NCBI GenBank assembly: GCA_902796895.1 | Contig: CADBQV010000167.1 | Span: 1 to 8,559 of the forward strand | Source: an uncultured Erysipelotrichaceae bacterium | GTDB taxonomy: Bacteria; Bacillota_I; Bacilli_A; Acholeplasmatales; Anaeroplasmataceae | Reading direction: 5' to 3' | Length of the DNA: 8,559 nt | Shown here: in pieces, positions 8,121 to 8,559 of the stretch | How the letters are laid out: each line of letters starts with the position of its first letter | Position numbering within the stretch: the first letter of the stretch is position 1 | Made by a program: the position numbers and the translations under genes | Notes under the pieces: generated by a model | What the model saw: only the letters and a program-made list of their open reading frames with translations | The model's database searches: none | What the model was told of the DNA's origin: nothing

Positions 8121-8559
8121 CTACTTGAATCTTTTCTTGAATGATTCTATATAGCTATCTACCTTAGCTAAATCCTTAGGAAGGGCTTTTGTTGTACGAA
8201 TTTCTTCTGCAATTGCCTTACCTTCTTCATTGATTTTTAAATCATTATATAATGATTCTTCAAAATCCTTTAAATCGCTTATTTCTACATCATCTAAGAA
8301 GCCATGAACCAATGTATATAATATCATTGCCTCTTCTTCCATAGCTAATGTTTTGTGTAGGTCTTGCTTTAAGACCTCTTGAGTTCTTTTACCACGTTCA
8401 AGTCTAGCTTTTGTAGAAGCATCAAGATCACTACCAAATTGTGTAAATGATTCAAGCTCACGATATGATGCCAAATCCAAACGAAGTGTACCTGATACCT
8501 TTTTAACTGCTTTAGTTTGGGCAGCACCACCAACTCTTGATACTGATAAACCTGGGTTA
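8121..8559 (-). CDS. atpA: F1F0 ATP synthase alpha subunit, C-terminal fragment
   Basis: This is the final 145 residues of alpha, the non-catalytic nucleotide-binding subunit of F1; the gene continues beyond the right edge. The fragment opens with [20 protein letters not shown], containing the highly conserved [10 protein letters not shown]. It is followed by [24 protein letters not shown] and the helical C-terminal domain, ending in SFKKRFK. The open frame is continuous to position 8559. The TTG near 8480 is an internal leucine codon, not a start. The TAG stop (8121-8123) is embedded in the atpG ribosome binding site. Upstream operon genes (F0 subunits and delta) are expected beyond the window, as in other bacteria. 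Confidence 0.97.
   Translation of the reverse strand, partial: NPGLSVSRVGGAAQTKAVKKVSGTLRLDLASYRELESFTQFGSDLDASTKARLERGKRTQEVLKQDLHKTLAMEEEAMILYTLVHGFLDDVEISDLKDFEESLYNDLKINEEGKAIAEEIRTTKALPKDLAKVDSYIESFKKRFK

Noticed and set aside
8121..8480. A separate 119-residue gene starting with TTG at 8478-8480
   Set aside because: The frame is open to 8559 and the upstream residues ([14 protein letters not shown]) are conserved ATP synthase alpha sequence, so this is the C-terminus of atpA and the TTG is an internal leucine.

Overview
The window is A+T-rich bacterial DNA from a low-GC Bacillota lineage, most likely Bacilli, Erysipelotrichia or a Mollicutes-related gut group. This rests on a T-box leader, a YhaM-type exoribonuclease, a DUF1146/YwzB protein next to the ATP synthase operon, strong AGGAGG ribosome binding sites and standard-code ORFs. 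Tryptophan is TGG and no in-frame TGA is seen. It looks like core chromosome: I see no insertion sequence, phage gene, CRISPR array, tRNA or rRNA.

Layout, left to right. (1) 1-353, minus strand: a promoter, a phenylalanine-specific T-box leader with UUC specifier, its terminator, and the first 24 codons of a gene that is probably pheS. (2) 383-4435, minus strand: a tight three-gene operon transcribed cca, pulA (type I pullulanase), yhaM. It has a 16-nt overlap, then a 2-nt gap, and ends in a hairpin that includes the yhaM stop codon. (3) 4436-4531: a short divergent promoter region. Both flanking genes appear to have very short leaders with the same GGTGTT ribosome-binding element. (4) 4532-5146, plus strand: yigZ, of the IMPACT/UPF0029 family. 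(5) 5165-8559, minus strand: the 3' half of the F1 ATP synthase operon (partial atpA, atpG, atpD, atpC) followed by the small membrane protein gene ywzB. The minus-strand terminator after ywzB lies inside the 3' coding end of yigZ, and yigZ's own terminator includes its stop codon, so the two convergent transcripts should overlap.

How the genes work together. AtpA, AtpD, AtpG and AtpC are subunits of the F1 part of the H+ (or Na+) ATP synthase; the membrane part and delta would lie beyond the right edge. YwzB is a usual neighbour with no assigned biochemical role. The cca-pulA-yhaM operon joins two RNA 3'-end enzymes to an intracellular alpha-1,6-glucan debranching enzyme. The T-box would switch on the phenylalanyl-tRNA synthetase gene when uncharged tRNA-Phe accumulates.

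I found no convincing undescribed system. The points most worth a second look are the interleaved convergent terminators, the hairpin between atpC and ywzB, unusual residues around the adenine pocket of the ATP synthase beta subunit, and the mixed-function cca-pulA-yhaM operon. Intergenic stretches are short; the only one above 300 bases (75-399) is filled by the T-box leader, its promoter and the upstream terminator.
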